DNA of 64,000 nt, taken from UBA6623 sp965226435 (GTDB taxonomy: Bacteria; Acidobacteriota; Terriglobia; Bryobacterales; UBA6623). The notes beneath the pieces are model-generated. The model saw nothing but the letters and a program-made list of their open reading frames with translations, did no database searches and was not told where the DNA came from. The translations under genes were made by a program, and so were the position numbers. Within the stretch, counting starts at the first letter, position 1; each line of letters opens with the position of its first letter. The DNA lies in assembly GCA_965226435.1 (NCBI GenBank), contig CBDDCY010000006.1:186001-250000 (forward strand), written 5' to 3'. Of this stretch, positions 1 through 8,334 are shown one piece after another.

Positions 1-2
1 CC

Positions 3-2153
3 CTGGCGTTCCTACCCGCCGACGCCGCCGCCGGCTATACCTACACGACGCGTGATGGCGGCTATGACAGCCAAGCCGCCGCCGACGGGGAGTTCGTTGT
101 ATTGAGAGACGACGACTCACTCTTTCTTCCTCTGCCTTCTCCTTTTCCCTATTTTGGAGAGCGCTACCAAGAAATCTTTCTCAACTCCGACGGCAATCTG
201 ACTTTTCTGCGCGGCGACAGCGCCACGACAGCCCGTGACCCCGCGCGGGCCGTGAGCGGTCCTCCCAGAATTCTTCCGTATTTTGTCGACCTCGATCCAA
301 GCATGCCCGGCGGCGCGATTCGCGTCTTGGCCGGACCCGATCGCTGGACGGCCACTTGGATCAATGTTCCGGAATTCAGTTTCACCGGCGAGGGCCTGCC
401 CCAAAATTTTCAAGTTTCCCTGTTCGCCGACGGTCGCGTTGAGTTCGCCTACCGCGACATCACCGCGCTGACCGGCATTATCGGCATCGCCTCGGGAACA
501 CGCCTGAATGAGTCGCTGGCGGTCGATTTCTCCGAGCCTTCCGATACCGTCTTCGAAGCCGCTGTCGTCGAGATCTTCGTGCCCGCCGTCGTCGATTTGG
601 CCGTGCTGAGCCAAAAGTTCTACTTGAACCACGACGACGCCTATGATTTCCTGGTGATCTTTCACAACTACGAACTGCCGATCGAGACCGGAGCCTTTGC
701 TTTCTATCTGCCGATCCGCAATTTCGTGCAAGGCATCGGTCCGTTCCCGTCGTTTTTGTCTGAATTCAACATCACCGATTTCGGCGCCTTCATTGGCTCG
801 CCGCAACGGCTTCAAGGGTTGATCTTCATGGGATTGCTCGACAACTATCCCGACGACCCCAACGATCGTATCGACCGCGGCTTCGGCCTTGGGGTCAACA
901 CGCCGTTGACCGTTTTGAGTCATGAAGCCGGCCACCGCTTCCTGGCGAATGTGTTGTTCGTCGATCCCGAAACCAACCAATTTTCCGCCGAACTGCTCGG
1001 CCGCCAATTCAGCCATTGGAGTTACTACTTCAACTCAGAAGCGTCTCTGCTCGAAGGTAACCGCATTATGGATCGCGGCAGCGGGCCCTTCCGATTCGAA
1101 ACAACCGAAACGACGCAGGCCTACAGCCTGCTCGATCTTTATCTGTGGGGCTTGCTGCCCCCCGAGCAGGTCCCGCTATCGTTTTTCGTGCGTAACCCGA
1201 GCATTGCCGACGACAACCTGTTTACTCCCGCGCACGAGCCTTTAGCCGGCATTTTCTTCGACGGCGAACGAGTCGACGTCGGCATCGACATGATTCGCGC
1301 GGCCCACGGCCGTCGCATTCCCGACCATACGCTTTCTCAGAAAAGCTTTCGCTACGCCTTTCTTCTCCTGAAACAAGAAGGCGAGGGGGTTCCGCCCGAG
1401 GACGTCGAAAAACTCGACACTCTCCGCGAAGCCTTCGACGATCGCTTCGAGGAAGTCATCGATCATCGCGCCGAAGCCGAGACGGAGCTGGTCCGCAAGG
1501 TCGGCCTGACGACCTGGCCCGCCGCGGGCGTTTTTCAGGGAAGCACGCAAACCGCCGCCGTGTTTCTCGGCCGACGAGCGGTCGAGCCCGTCACGGTCAT
1601 GTTGGGGAGCGACAATGACGCCGTTGACTTGCCGGAAACGGTGACCATCGAGGCCGGGTCGCAATTCGCGAATTTCACGATCACCGGCGTTTCGCCCGGT
1701 GTTGCCCGCCTCACCGCGGCCGTTGACGAAGAATACGAAGTATCCCATTCGAATATTCAAGTCTTGGGAGACACCTCGACGCTTTCGAGCACCCGTTTAT
1801 TCCCACTCGAAATCCTCTTCGGCGACCCTCGCGAGAGGCTCCGTACCGGCCGTGTTGGGGCGCCGATGCCTTTTCCCTATTTCATCCAGGTCTTTGACGA
1901 CAACTTTCTCGCGTACAAAGATGTTCCTCTCGAAATCACCGTCAGCGGCGATGGCAGCGTCGACCCGGCTAACCCCGTCAGCGATGCATTCGGTTTCATC
2001 GTGGTCGACTGGACCCTGGCCACCGCGCCGGGTGAGAACACCATGACGGTGGCGATCCCGGGCAGCCGGAGACCACCGCTGGTGATCACCGCCGTCGGTG
2101 TTCGCTCGCCCCCCAGGCACCGCAACTTCCGCGATCTGTTGTTTGGCTTTTGA
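3..2153 (+). CDS. Secreted protein with nidogen-like N-terminus and HEAGH zinc-peptidase motif (5' end missing)
   Basis: The reading frame is open from the left edge of the window, and the first residues visible (LAFLPADAAAG) look like the end of a signal peptide, so only a few codons are missing. The N-terminal 150 residues contain a pattern of FNSDGNLTF / LPYFVDLDP / FADGRVEF type that resembles the nidogen (NIDO) extracellular beta fold. A clear HExxH motif, HEAGH, is encoded at 921-935 after a TVLS stretch, followed by an E-rich segment and YSLLDLYLWGL, so a metal-dependent peptidase is plausible. The C-terminal 250 residues are beta-rich and Ig-like, as in many acidobacterial exported proteins. 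Stop overlaps the region just ahead of dut. The family assignment is uncertain; the peptidase activity is inferred from one motif only. Confidence 0.7.
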   Translation: MAFLPADAAAGYTYTTRDGGYDSQAAADGEFVVLRDDDSLFLPLPSPFPYFGERYQEIFLNSDGNLTFLRGDSATTARDPARAVSGPPRILPYFVDLDPSMPGGAIRVLAGPDRWTATWINVPEFSFTGEGLPQNFQVSLFADGRVEFAYRDITALTGIIGIASGTRLNESLAVDFSEPSDTVFEAAVVEIFVPAVVDLAVLSQKFYLNHDDAYDFLVIFHNYELPIETGAFAFYLPIRNFVQGIGPFPSFLSEFNITDFGAFIGSPQRLQGLIFMGLLDNYPDDPNDRIDRGFGLGVNTPLTVLSHEAGHRFLANVLFVDPETNQFSAELLGRQFSHWSYYFNSEASLLEGNRIMDRGSGPFRFETTETTQAYSLLDLYLWGLLPPEQVPLSFFVRNPSIADDNLFTPAHEPLAGIFFDGERVDVGIDMIRAAHGRRIPDHTLSQKSFRYAFLLLKQEGEGVPPEDVEKLDTLREAFDDRFEEVIDHRAEAETELVRKVGLTTWPAAGVFQGSTQTAAVFLGRRAVEPVTVMLGSDNDAVDLPETVTIEAGSQFANFTITGVSPGVARLTAAVDEEYEVSHSNIQVLGDTSTLSSTRLFPLEILFGDPRERLRTGRVGAPMPFPYFIQVFDDNFLAYKDVPLEITVSGDGSVDPANPVSDAFGFIVVDWTLATAPGENTMTVAIPGSRRPPLVITAVGVRSPPRHRNFRDLLFGF

Positions 2154-2167
2154 TTTCCCGTTCCCCT

Positions 2168-2611
2168 ATGCCGAAGCTCAGCGTTCGAATACAAAAGACC
2201 CATCCCGAGGCGCAACTGCCTCCATATGCCCACGGCGCCGACGAGGATGCCGCCATGGACCTGCATGCCGTCGAACGCGTTGAAATCGCCCCCGGAGCCT
2301 GGGCCGGAGTCGGAACCGGGTTGACCATCGAGCTGCCCGCCGGCTTTGAAGGGCAAGTGCGCCCCCGTAGCGGCAATGCCGCCCGACATGGGCTCACCGT
2401 GCTCAACAGCCCCGGGACGATTGATCCGGGGTACCGCGGCGAAATTCGCGTGCTGCTCATCAATCACGGAATAACCTCGTATACCGTCGAGCCCGGCGAC
2501 CGCGTCGCCCAACTCGTAATCGCCGCCTATACCGCGGTCGAGTGGGACGTCTCCGACGACCTGGCTGATTCAAATCGAGGCAGCGGCGGCTTTGGCTCGA
2601 CCGGACAGTAG
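2168..2611 (+). CDS. dut: dUTP diphosphatase
   Basis: A dUTPase of 147 residues, the usual length of the trimeric family. It hydrolyses dUTP to dUMP and pyrophosphate, keeping uracil out of DNA and feeding dTMP synthesis. All five conserved motifs are visible in order: DAAMDL (motif 1), RPRSGNA (2), GTIDPGYRGEI (3, with the catalytic Asp), GDRVAQLV (4) and the C-terminal glycine-rich RGSGGFGSTG (5) that closes over the substrate. The ATG at 2168 is preferred over the upstream TTG at 2150 because family members begin close to the first beta strand (KLSVRIQK). It follows the preceding gene after 14 bases and may be co-transcribed with it. Confidence 0.95.
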   Translation: MPKLSVRIQKTHPEAQLPPYAHGADEDAAMDLHAVERVEIAPGAWAGVGTGLTIELPAGFEGQVRPRSGNAARHGLTVLNSPGTIDPGYRGEIRVLLINHGITSYTVEPGDRVAQLVIAAYTAVEWDVSDDLADSNRGSGGFGSTGQ

Positions 2612-2692
2612 GCGGCTCCCCGCGCAATCACAGTGGCATCAGGCCGACAACGGGGCGGGCCGCAACCCAATCTCAAACCCACGCCGGACCGC

Positions 2693-2698
2693 TATAAT
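2693..2698 (+). promoter_or_regulatory. Candidate -10 box for thrB
   Basis: A perfect TATAAT ends 9 bases before the thrB ATG at 2708. There is no Shine-Dalgarno sequence in between, so a transcript started from it would be leaderless or nearly so. The -35 position (about 2670) is weak. This is a sequence match only. Confidence 0.45.
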
Positions 2699-2707
2699 TA
2701 CTGGCTC

Positions 2708-3616
2708 ATGGCTGCATCGGGCATAGTACGCGTCCCGGCGTCGAGCGCCAACCTGGGCCCCGGGTTCGACACCCTGGGCCTGGCGCTCAAGATCCACCTC
2801 GAATGCCGCTTTCGCGAATCCAAGAAGTTCGCCATCACCGCGCAAGGGCGCGATCTGACTTCCATTCCGCTCGACGACAGCAATCTCATCTGGCAAACGG
2901 CTCTCCAGTTGGGCACGAAATATGAACGCGAGATGCCGCCGATCGAGTTGGAATTGATCAACCAGATCCCCGTGGCCAAGGGCCTTGGGTCAAGCGCCGC
3001 CGCTTTGCTCGCCGGCGTTGTCGTCGCTGATCGCATCCTCGATTTGGGCTGGAGTCGCCGCAGAATCCTCGACGAGGCATCGAAGCTCGAAGGACATCCC
3101 GACAATGTCGCCGCGGCGGTGTTGGGCTCGTTCGTCGCGGCCACGATTGATTCCGAAGGTTTCACGCGGGCCATTCGGCTTGACCTTCCCGAGACGCTGC
3201 GGATTGCCATCGTCTGTCCCGACTTTGAACTCGCGACCTACCACATGCGTACCGTGTTGCCCGAGTCTTATTCGAAGGAAGACGTAGTCTTTAATCTGCA
3301 ACGCGCGACGTTGTTGGTAGCGGCGCTGGCGACCGGCAACCGCGATGTTTTTCCGGATTGCTTCCAAGACCGGTTGCACCAGCCTTACCGCTTCTCGCTC
3401 GTCCCCGGCATGGAGTCGATCTTGAAATTACGTGCCAAGGGCTTGCTCGGCTGCACGCTAAGCGGCGCCGGCCCGGCGATCTTGGTCTTTTACGAAGAGG
3501 GTTCCGAATCAGTGGTCGAGTTGGTGCAAGAGCAATTCCGGCTTGTCGGACGACCCAGCGACGCAATCTTTTGCGAGATCGACCGCGAAGGCCTTCAAAT
3601 CGAAGACGACAGCTAG
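2708..3616 (+). CDS. thrB: Homoserine kinase (GHMP family)
   Basis: A GHMP-family kinase of 302 residues that phosphorylates L-homoserine for threonine synthesis in the cytoplasm. The N-terminus VPASSANLGPGFDTLGLAL is the first GHMP signature of ThrB. The ATP-binding glycine/serine motif is PVAKGLGSSAAALLAG, and the C-terminal GHMP motif is GCTLSGAGPAIL. GHPDNVAAAVLGS is also typical of ThrB rather than of mevalonate-pathway kinases. ATG 2708 is chosen because the signature begins ten residues later, and upstream codons code for nothing conserved. No other threonine gene is adjacent. A TATAAT box lies 10 bases upstream. Confidence 0.93.
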   Translation: MAASGIVRVPASSANLGPGFDTLGLALKIHLECRFRESKKFAITAQGRDLTSIPLDDSNLIWQTALQLGTKYEREMPPIELELINQIPVAKGLGSSAAALLAGVVVADRILDLGWSRRRILDEASKLEGHPDNVAAAVLGSFVAATIDSEGFTRAIRLDLPETLRIAIVCPDFELATYHMRTVLPESYSKEDVVFNLQRATLLVAALATGNRDVFPDCFQDRLHQPYRFSLVPGMESILKLRAKGLLGCTLSGAGPAILVFYEEGSESVVELVQEQFRLVGRPSDAIFCEIDREGLQIEDDS

Positions 3617-3633
3617 CCCCATTGCAAGGGCGC

Positions 3634-3800
3634 AATGTCGCGAATCTCTTGAGCCGCGAAGCGGCGGCGGGAATATAGCCCTGGGTGGAGCCGGAACGGC
3701 GGAACCCTGGGTGGAATCCCCACCCGAGCGAGCCCTGAAAGGGCGACAGGAACCTCGCCCGACCCCGCGGCCGGCCGGCGCTGATTTTCATGGCGGTATT
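3634..3800 (+). repeat. Intergenic repeat family A, copy 1
   Basis: The core at about 3651-3753 contains three recognisable parts. The first is a GCCGCgaaGCGGC hairpin, the second a pair of CCCTGGGTGGA-like blocks around GGAACGGCGGAA, and the third a GCCCTgaaAGGGC hairpin. Six more copies occur near 17.0, 18.5, 33.4, 47.8, 49.2 and 56.7 kb. The trailing part (GCGGATTCATGG) is also seen beside the 33.4 kb copy. It lies 5' of the U32-like gene in the same orientation as transcription. It has no coding role that I can see. Confidence 0.85.
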
Positions 3801-3890
3801 ATGAAACCGCGGATTCATGGAAACCTACTGTAGTCGAACTTTCACCAGGGGCTGCCGGCGGAGACCTGTTCCCCGCCGCCCGGAGCCGAA

Positions 3891-4796
3891 ATGAGAGCAA
3901 CCCGAGAAACCCTCGAAAAACACGGACGCCCGGGATCCGATCCCCGCGACTGCCCCAGTTCATCCAAGCGCTTCCCCGACGGCGCCGAATACCGCATCGA
4001 AATCCCCAGCACCGAGGGCCCGGCTTGTTTTTGCGCCGTTCTCGAAGAAGCCAAGGCTCGTAAGGTGCCGGTCCATCGCATCAGCCAAGGCAGCGGCATC
4101 ATGCTGCTCACCGACGACGAAATTCGCGAGATGGTCGACTTGGGTCGAGCCCACGAAATCGAAGTGAACTTGTTCGTCGGTCCGCGCGCGAGTTTCGACA
4201 TCGGCGCCCAAGCGTTTTCGGCCGCCGGCAAGTCGCTCGCGTTGAGCCTACGCGGAGCCGATCAAATCGTCTTCGCCCTTGAGGACGTCAAACGAGCCGT
4301 TGCTCTCGGCATCGACAGCATTCTCGTCTCCGACATCGGTTTGCTCGCCGTAATGGATGAGATGAAGAAAGCCGGCGAACTGCCGAGCGGCCTGATTATC
4401 AAGACTTCCGTGATGATGGCACCGGCCAACCCGGCTTCCGCGCGAGTACTCGAAGATCTGGGCGCGACGACGATCAACGTTCCGTCGGACCTAACCCTGC
4501 CGCAACTCGCGTCCATCCGCGCCGCCATCGACGCGCCGATCGATTTTTACGTGGAAGCGCCGGACAACATCGGCGGTTTCATTCGTCATTTCGAAGTGCC
4601 GGAATTGATTCGCGTCGGCGCTCCGCTCTACGTCAAGCTGGGGCTTCGCAACTCCCCGGACATCTACCCCAGCGGCACCCACATCGAAGCCACCGCTGTA
4701 GCCCTTTCCCGCGAACGCGTTCGCCGAGCGCAAATCGTCCGCGAGATGATCGGGCGTTACGCTCCCGACGCCGTCATGTCCAAGCGCCCCGAGTAG
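3891..4796 (+). CDS. U32-peptidase-like TIM-barrel protein
   Basis: A cytoplasmic protein of 301 residues without signal peptide or membrane segment. The alternating pattern of strands and helices (ILVSDIGLLAVMDEM, IKTSVMMAPANPASARVLEDLGATTINVPSDL) fits a TIM barrel like those in the peptidase U32 family and related proteins. The middle contains HRISQGSGIMLLTDDEI and a conserved glycine in FVGPRASFDIGAQ. Many U32 relatives act in ubiquinone or RNA modification rather than proteolysis, and none of the diagnostic U32 cysteine clusters is evident, so no reaction is claimed. The ATG at 3891 follows a family A repeat by about 140 bases. Confidence 0.6.
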   Translation: MRATRETLEKHGRPGSDPRDCPSSSKRFPDGAEYRIEIPSTEGPACFCAVLEEAKARKVPVHRISQGSGIMLLTDDEIREMVDLGRAHEIEVNLFVGPRASFDIGAQAFSAAGKSLALSLRGADQIVFALEDVKRAVALGIDSILVSDIGLLAVMDEMKKAGELPSGLIIKTSVMMAPANPASARVLEDLGATTINVPSDLTLPQLASIRAAIDAPIDFYVEAPDNIGGFIRHFEVPELIRVGAPLYVKLGLRNSPDIYPSGTHIEATAVALSRERVRRAQIVREMIGRYAPDAVMSKRPE

Positions 4797-4813
4797 GGAC
4801 TGCCGGCCCGGAT

Positions 4814-6319
4814 CTACCAGGTGTAGTGCACCGTGTAGGTAATCCTCGCTTCGCCTCCGGGTTCGATCGTCGGCCGAAACTCGACCGTGCGGGCGTCGAG
4901 TTTCGTGAACTCCGTCGACTGCGCCGTTACTTCCCATTCGTACCAGCGATACATGTGTTCGACCACACGCACTTCAACCGGCTCCTCCTTGTGGTTCCGC
5001 ACTTTGATCTCAAAAGATTCATCAACCCAATGGCCTCGCTGGTCACGTGTGAAGTTCGTTTGCCGCCGCTCGCCGACGATATCAAACGCGTTGCCCGTAT
5101 AGAGCCGTACTGTCTCGTCCTTGGGGGTGTGGTCGATTTCGTCCTCGCCGATAAACTCGTTGCGCCCGTCAAGATCGCGACGATAGAGCTTCACCGTGCC
5201 CTTGGGTAGAGGCATGCCGAGTTGGGAGTCTTCCGAGTTCTTGAACTCGAGCATGGCCCAAACCTTGGGGTTGGCGACGGTTCCGTACTCAGGCCTATTG
5301 CGAATATCGTAGGGGCTCGAGTTGCGGAAGCGCTGGTCCACCTTCAAACCGTCATAGACGTAGAGCTTTTCGGCCGGGACGTCATCCGCCCGCAGGAATT
5401 CCACTTGTTTGAGTTCGCGGTCGAGAACCGTCGTGGGTCGTTCGACCGTGTATAGGTGGTATTCCTCGAAGGAACGCTCGGTGACGCCGGGAGCCTCGGC
5501 AGCACCGGATCTGAACGCCGCAACCCTTCCCAAGGCGTTGTATGCGCCCGCCCCGGTGTTCACCCGAGCCACATCACCCGCCATCAGCTTCAGTTGCGCA
5601 TTCTCAAAATCCTTGCCGCTCATATTTTCGAGAGTGATCCAGCCGATAATGTCGAAACGGTTGCCGTCCTCCGGCGCGACAGCGTTGTAATGCGCTTCCC
5701 AGCGCATGCCGCCCGTCAGGTATGAAAACTCGACCTCATGCTCGATCGCCTCGTTGGACCACAGCTTCCACAGCAACGTAGGTTTCAAGAAAGCCTTCGG
5801 GTCGAGGCCGTCGAAAATCGGTTTGCCGGGCAGGCCGAATTGAATCTTTCCGTCAACCTCCACAATCGGCTGTCCCCCGCCCTGCGGCTGCGAGTAGGCC
5901 ATCTGCCGCGCGACGTATTGGTTGCCGTAGCGCTGGAAGGCCGAGCGGTGAGGAACATAACCGCTGCGATGGATCTTGCCTTGGACGATTCTCTTTTCAC
6001 CTGTACCCGGGAGAGTGATTTCAAAATCCAAGATCTTGCCTTCGGACTTACGCAGCAGCAATCCTTGGCTGAGAGGGTCGCTTTCGTAATTCTGCTCGAT
6101 GATGCGAAGCGAATCCGGCCGCTGAAGATCCCGCACCATGACCGATTCCGGTTCGACATGGGCGGTGATGTCGGTAACGCGGACTTCGTTCTCCCCTTGT
6201 TCAAGGTCGAACGTCCGAGTCTCCTTAACCACCGCGAAATTCTGGTTGTAGATCGTAAGTTGGGTCTGCCCCGCGAGAGTGGCGGCCGCCAGCAGTCCAA
6301 CCGAGAGTAGAGCGCGCAT
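4814..6319 (-). CDS. DUF4139 domain secreted protein
   Basis: A secreted protein of 501 residues. It starts with MRALLSVGLLAAATLAGQTQ, a signal peptide, and the mature protein opens with LTIYNQNFAVVKETRTF. This is characteristic of DUF4139 proteins, whose N-terminal beta domain is followed by a C-terminal part ending in a GGEARITYTVHYTW type strand. The start at 6319 is supported by a strong Shine-Dalgarno (GGAGGAGG) seven or so bases upstream. The frame stays open for another 300 bases upstream, but that stretch runs through intergenic repeat B and is not coding. It is convergent with the U32-like gene. The function of the family is unknown. Confidence 0.85.
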   Translation of the reverse strand: MRALLSVGLLAAATLAGQTQLTIYNQNFAVVKETRTFDLEQGENEVRVTDITAHVEPESVMVRDLQRPDSLRIIEQNYESDPLSQGLLLRKSEGKILDFEITLPGTGEKRIVQGKIHRSGYVPHRSAFQRYGNQYVARQMAYSQPQGGGQPIVEVDGKIQFGLPGKPIFDGLDPKAFLKPTLLWKLWSNEAIEHEVEFSYLTGGMRWEAHYNAVAPEDGNRFDIIGWITLENMSGKDFENAQLKLMAGDVARVNTGAGAYNALGRVAAFRSGAAEAPGVTERSFEEYHLYTVERPTTVLDRELKQVEFLRADDVPAEKLYVYDGLKVDQRFRNSSPYDIRNRPEYGTVANPKVWAMLEFKNSEDSQLGMPLPKGTVKLYRRDLDGRNEFIGEDEIDHTPKDETVRLYTGNAFDIVGERRQTNFTRDQRGHWVDESFEIKVRNHKEEPVEVRVVEHMYRWYEWEVTAQSTEFTKLDARTVEFRPTIEPGGEARITYTVHYTW

Positions 6320-6477
6320 AATTATCCTCCTCCAGGCGTCTACGTTAGAGACACCGGTTTGGGTACAAAACGATGTATCGGATGTATCGTTTATTACGGG
6401 ACGAACCCGCCCCTCTTCGTTTGTCGGCGGGCCACTCGGTCTACGAGGAATCAGGTCGGGACCTGGTTCACGCCTGG

Positions 6478-6645
6478 TACTCAGACCACGTGAAAAGACA
6501 CCTTTCCCCGACCTTGTTGAGAAGGCTGCGATCCGCCATCGCGAGGGAAACCACAGCCAACCAGAGCCGCATCGCCACGCGATGCGGTCACTCAAAAATG
6601 GTGCTTTGCCGCCAAACAAACTTTTTCAAGCGGCCGCGGCACCAG
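6478..6645 (+). repeat. Intergenic repeat family B, copy 1
   Basis: This copy runs from TACTCAGACCACGTGAAAAG to CCAAACAAACTTTTTCA and on to a GGCACCAG end. Its centre is a perfect hairpin, CCGCATCGC-CAC-GCGATGCGG. Other copies are at 10.3, 34.5 (interrupted) and 61.0 kb. The right end of this copy overlaps the 3' end of the broken nucleotidyltransferase frame, which suggests that it lies on the breakpoint. Confidence 0.85.
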
Positions 6646-6781
6646 TGGAATAATCCTGCCTGGTTCCTCGGACGTGACCGTGGTCTCCCACGGCGTGTCC
6701 GCCCACAAGCAGGTAGCGAACTCTATTCTTGTTCAGCAACTTCAAGAACTCGCTGAAGTCGCTCGGAAGGGTCGTAGCCAT
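6626..6781 (-). pseudogene. Truncated nucleotidyltransferase (antitoxin/MNT-like), N-terminal fragment
   Basis: A reading frame that begins ATG at 6781 inside the end of the small upstream gene and encodes MATTLPSDFSEFLKLLNK, then VRYLLVGGHAVGDHGHVRGT. This is the start of the widespread nucleotidyltransferase family in which LLVGGxAVxxHGxxRxTxDLD leads into the catalytic DxD. The reading then diverges (RQDYSTGAAAA) and stops at 6626 within repeat B. The catalytic aspartates and the remaining roughly 150 residues are absent. The coding overlap with the intact small gene is the usual arrangement for this gene pair. It is a gene remnant, probably cut by the repeat or by a deletion ending at it. 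Confidence 0.7.
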
Positions 6782-6935
6782 AGAGGATTTGGCGGATCGT
6801 TTCAACGCCTTGGAGGCGTTCCCGCGGGGTCTTGCTTAGCCAGTACTCACGGTCCTCGCGGTCCTGCTGATCCAGCGGAACCACCGAGAAGGCCGATCGG
6901 TCCACGCGGAAATCAGGATTCATTTCGATCGGCAT
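6723..6935 (-). CDS. Small conserved protein paired with a nucleotidyltransferase
   Basis: A protein of 70 residues (MPIEMNPDF...). It contains the YWLSKTPRERLQGVETIRQ...YGYDPSERLQRVLEV pattern that is common in the small gene preceding nucleotidyltransferases annotated as possible toxin-antitoxin or defence partners. The start at 6935 is supported by an AGAGGGA Shine-Dalgarno. Its 3' end overlaps the ATG of the truncated nucleotidyltransferase frame by tens of bases, so translational coupling was likely in the intact locus. With the partner broken, this gene is probably an orphan. Its biochemical role is not established. Confidence 0.7.
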   Translation of the reverse strand: MPIEMNPDFRVDRSAFSVVPLDQQDREDREYWLSKTPRERLQGVETIRQILYGYDPSERLQRVLEVAEQE

Positions 6936-7063
6936 GTTCCCTCTATGATACCGCGACCCCTCCGGCTCCCCAGGCCTTTTATAGTGGATACCCTCCTCCA
7001 CACCAGGTCCGTCCGTCGGTTCGGACACACAAGGCGGAAATCAGGCCCCCCGCCGAGGTTCCG

Positions 7064-7069
7064 TATAAT
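7064..7069 (+). promoter_or_regulatory. Candidate -10 box for the aldolase gene
   Basis: A TATAAT lies 20 bases before the ATG at 7090. It is followed by a CAGGAGA ribosome-binding site, giving a short 5' leader. The -35 region is not clear. Confidence 0.45.
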
Positions 7070-7089
7070 ATTCAGAAACAGGAGACAAT

Positions 7090-7749
7090 ATGAAATTCTT
7101 CATCGACTCGGCGAATCTCGACGACCTTCGCGGGGTCGCCAGTTACGGCATCATCGACGGCGTCACCACGAATCCTTCCCTCATTGCCAAGGAAGGCCAC
7201 GAGCATCACGAACAAATCCGGGCCATCTGCGACATCATTGACGGCGATATCAGCGCCGAAGTCGTCTCCACCGAAGCCGGGGAAATGGTTCGCGAGGGCA
7301 GGGAACTCGCGGCGATCCATCCCAATGTCGTCGTCAAGTTCCCGCTGATTCGCGAGGGCATCAAGGCCACCAAAATCCTTTCTTCCGAGGGCATCCGAGT
7401 CAACGTGACGCTTTGCTTCTCGGCGACGCAGGCGCTGCTCGCCGCCAAGGCCGGCGCCTATTTGGTCAGTCCGTTCCTGGGGCGTCTCGACGACATCGCG
7501 ATCGACGGCATGGAGCTGATTCGCGAAATCGTCGCGATCTACGAGAACTACGGCTACTCCACGCAGGTCCTGGCGGCATCAATCCGCGGCCCCTTGCACG
7601 TCAAGGAAGCGGCCCTTGCCGGCGCGCACGTCTCGACGCTGCCTCGCAAAGTTTTCGATCAACTATTCCAACATCCGCTCACCGACATCGGCCTCGAGAA
7701 ATTCCTGGCCGACTACCGTAAGACATTGGCGGAAGTATCGGTCGGGTAG
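7090..7749 (+). CDS. fsa: Fructose-6-phosphate aldolase / small transaldolase
   Basis: A protein of 219 residues in the short transaldolase (TalC/FSA-like) family. It starts MKFFIDSANLDDLRGVASYGIIDGVTTNPSLIAKEG, the family's signature for the first barrel strand and the TTNPSL motif. The Schiff-base lysine is in VVVKFPLIREGIKA. The VNVTLCFSATQALLAAKAGAYLVSPFLGRLDDI and ASIRGPLHV segments complete the active site. It interconverts C3 and longer sugar phosphates in the non-oxidative pentose phosphate route. Sequence alone does not separate the aldolase from the transaldolase activity. zwf and opcA of the same pathway lie 40 kb away. A CAGGAGA Shine-Dalgarno precedes the start. Confidence 0.9.
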   Translation: MKFFIDSANLDDLRGVASYGIIDGVTTNPSLIAKEGHEHHEQIRAICDIIDGDISAEVVSTEAGEMVREGRELAAIHPNVVVKFPLIREGIKATKILSSEGIRVNVTLCFSATQALLAAKAGAYLVSPFLGRLDDIAIDGMELIREIVAIYENYGYSTQVLAASIRGPLHVKEAALAGAHVSTLPRKVFDQLFQHPLTDIGLEKFLADYRKTLAEVSVG

Positions 7750-7767
7750 CCGGGTGCGGAGGTCTCG

Positions 7768-8217
7768 CTGACAAATCATTCTTGGCTGCTGGTCTCGGCC
7801 GCGATCGTGGTCGTGGCGGTTGCCGCGTCCTTTTTCGGCTACCGTTTTTGGCAACGCTGGAATACGCCCGTCGAGCGCGAACGACGGCGACGTCTTCTGG
7901 TCCATGCCAAGGGACGAACAACCGACGGCACCGTGACCGACATCCCCGAAAGCGAAGGCGCCGGCGAACCCCTCATCCACTACCGCTATGTCGTCGGGGG
8001 CGTGGAGTACTCCGCCGCCCAGGATGTCTCGGCCCTCCGCGACGCGATCGGAGACGCGCAACAGTTTCTCGGCACCGTGACCGTCAAATACTTTCCCCGC
8101 CTTCCGGCCAATTCAATCGTTGTCTGTGAGGAGTGGAGTGGGCTGCGCCGTTCGCCCAACGTAGCGGGCCCGACGTTGCTCAACGCGATCTCCACCCCGG
8201 ATATTCAGGACTCGTAG
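7768..8217 (+). CDS. DUF3592-like membrane-anchored protein
   Basis: A small protein with one N-terminal membrane segment (WLLVSAAIVVVAVAASFFGY). It is followed by basic residues and a soluble domain with GRTTDGTVTDIPES ... IHYRYVVGGVEYSA ... VTVKYFPRLPANSIV, the pattern of the DUF3592 family. The start is uncertain. A good GGAGGT at 7758-7763 is followed four bases later by CTG at 7768, which keeps the whole membrane helix. The GTG at 7807 would remove half of it. I prefer the CTG start, tentatively. It follows the aldolase after 18 bases, so an operon is likely. No function is known. Confidence 0.6.
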   Translation: MTNHSWLLVSAAIVVVAVAASFFGYRFWQRWNTPVERERRRRLLVHAKGRTTDGTVTDIPESEGAGEPLIHYRYVVGGVEYSAAQDVSALRDAIGDAQQFLGTVTVKYFPRLPANSIVVCEEWSGLRRSPNVAGPTLLNAISTPDIQDS

Positions 8218-8334
8218 GACTTCCGCCGGTGGCCGTACTCGGCGGCAAACCTTACCGCCGCGCCTGTCTTCCCCTAGTCGGCGAAAAATCTCCGCCGTCC
8301 GGCTTCCTGGCCGGAAAGCCGTGTTACGGTCAGA

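Noticed and set aside
6320..6619. N-terminal 100-residue extension of the DUF4139 protein
   Set aside because: It translates repeat B and leader sequence. The signal peptide and a GGAGGAGG site fix the start at 6319.
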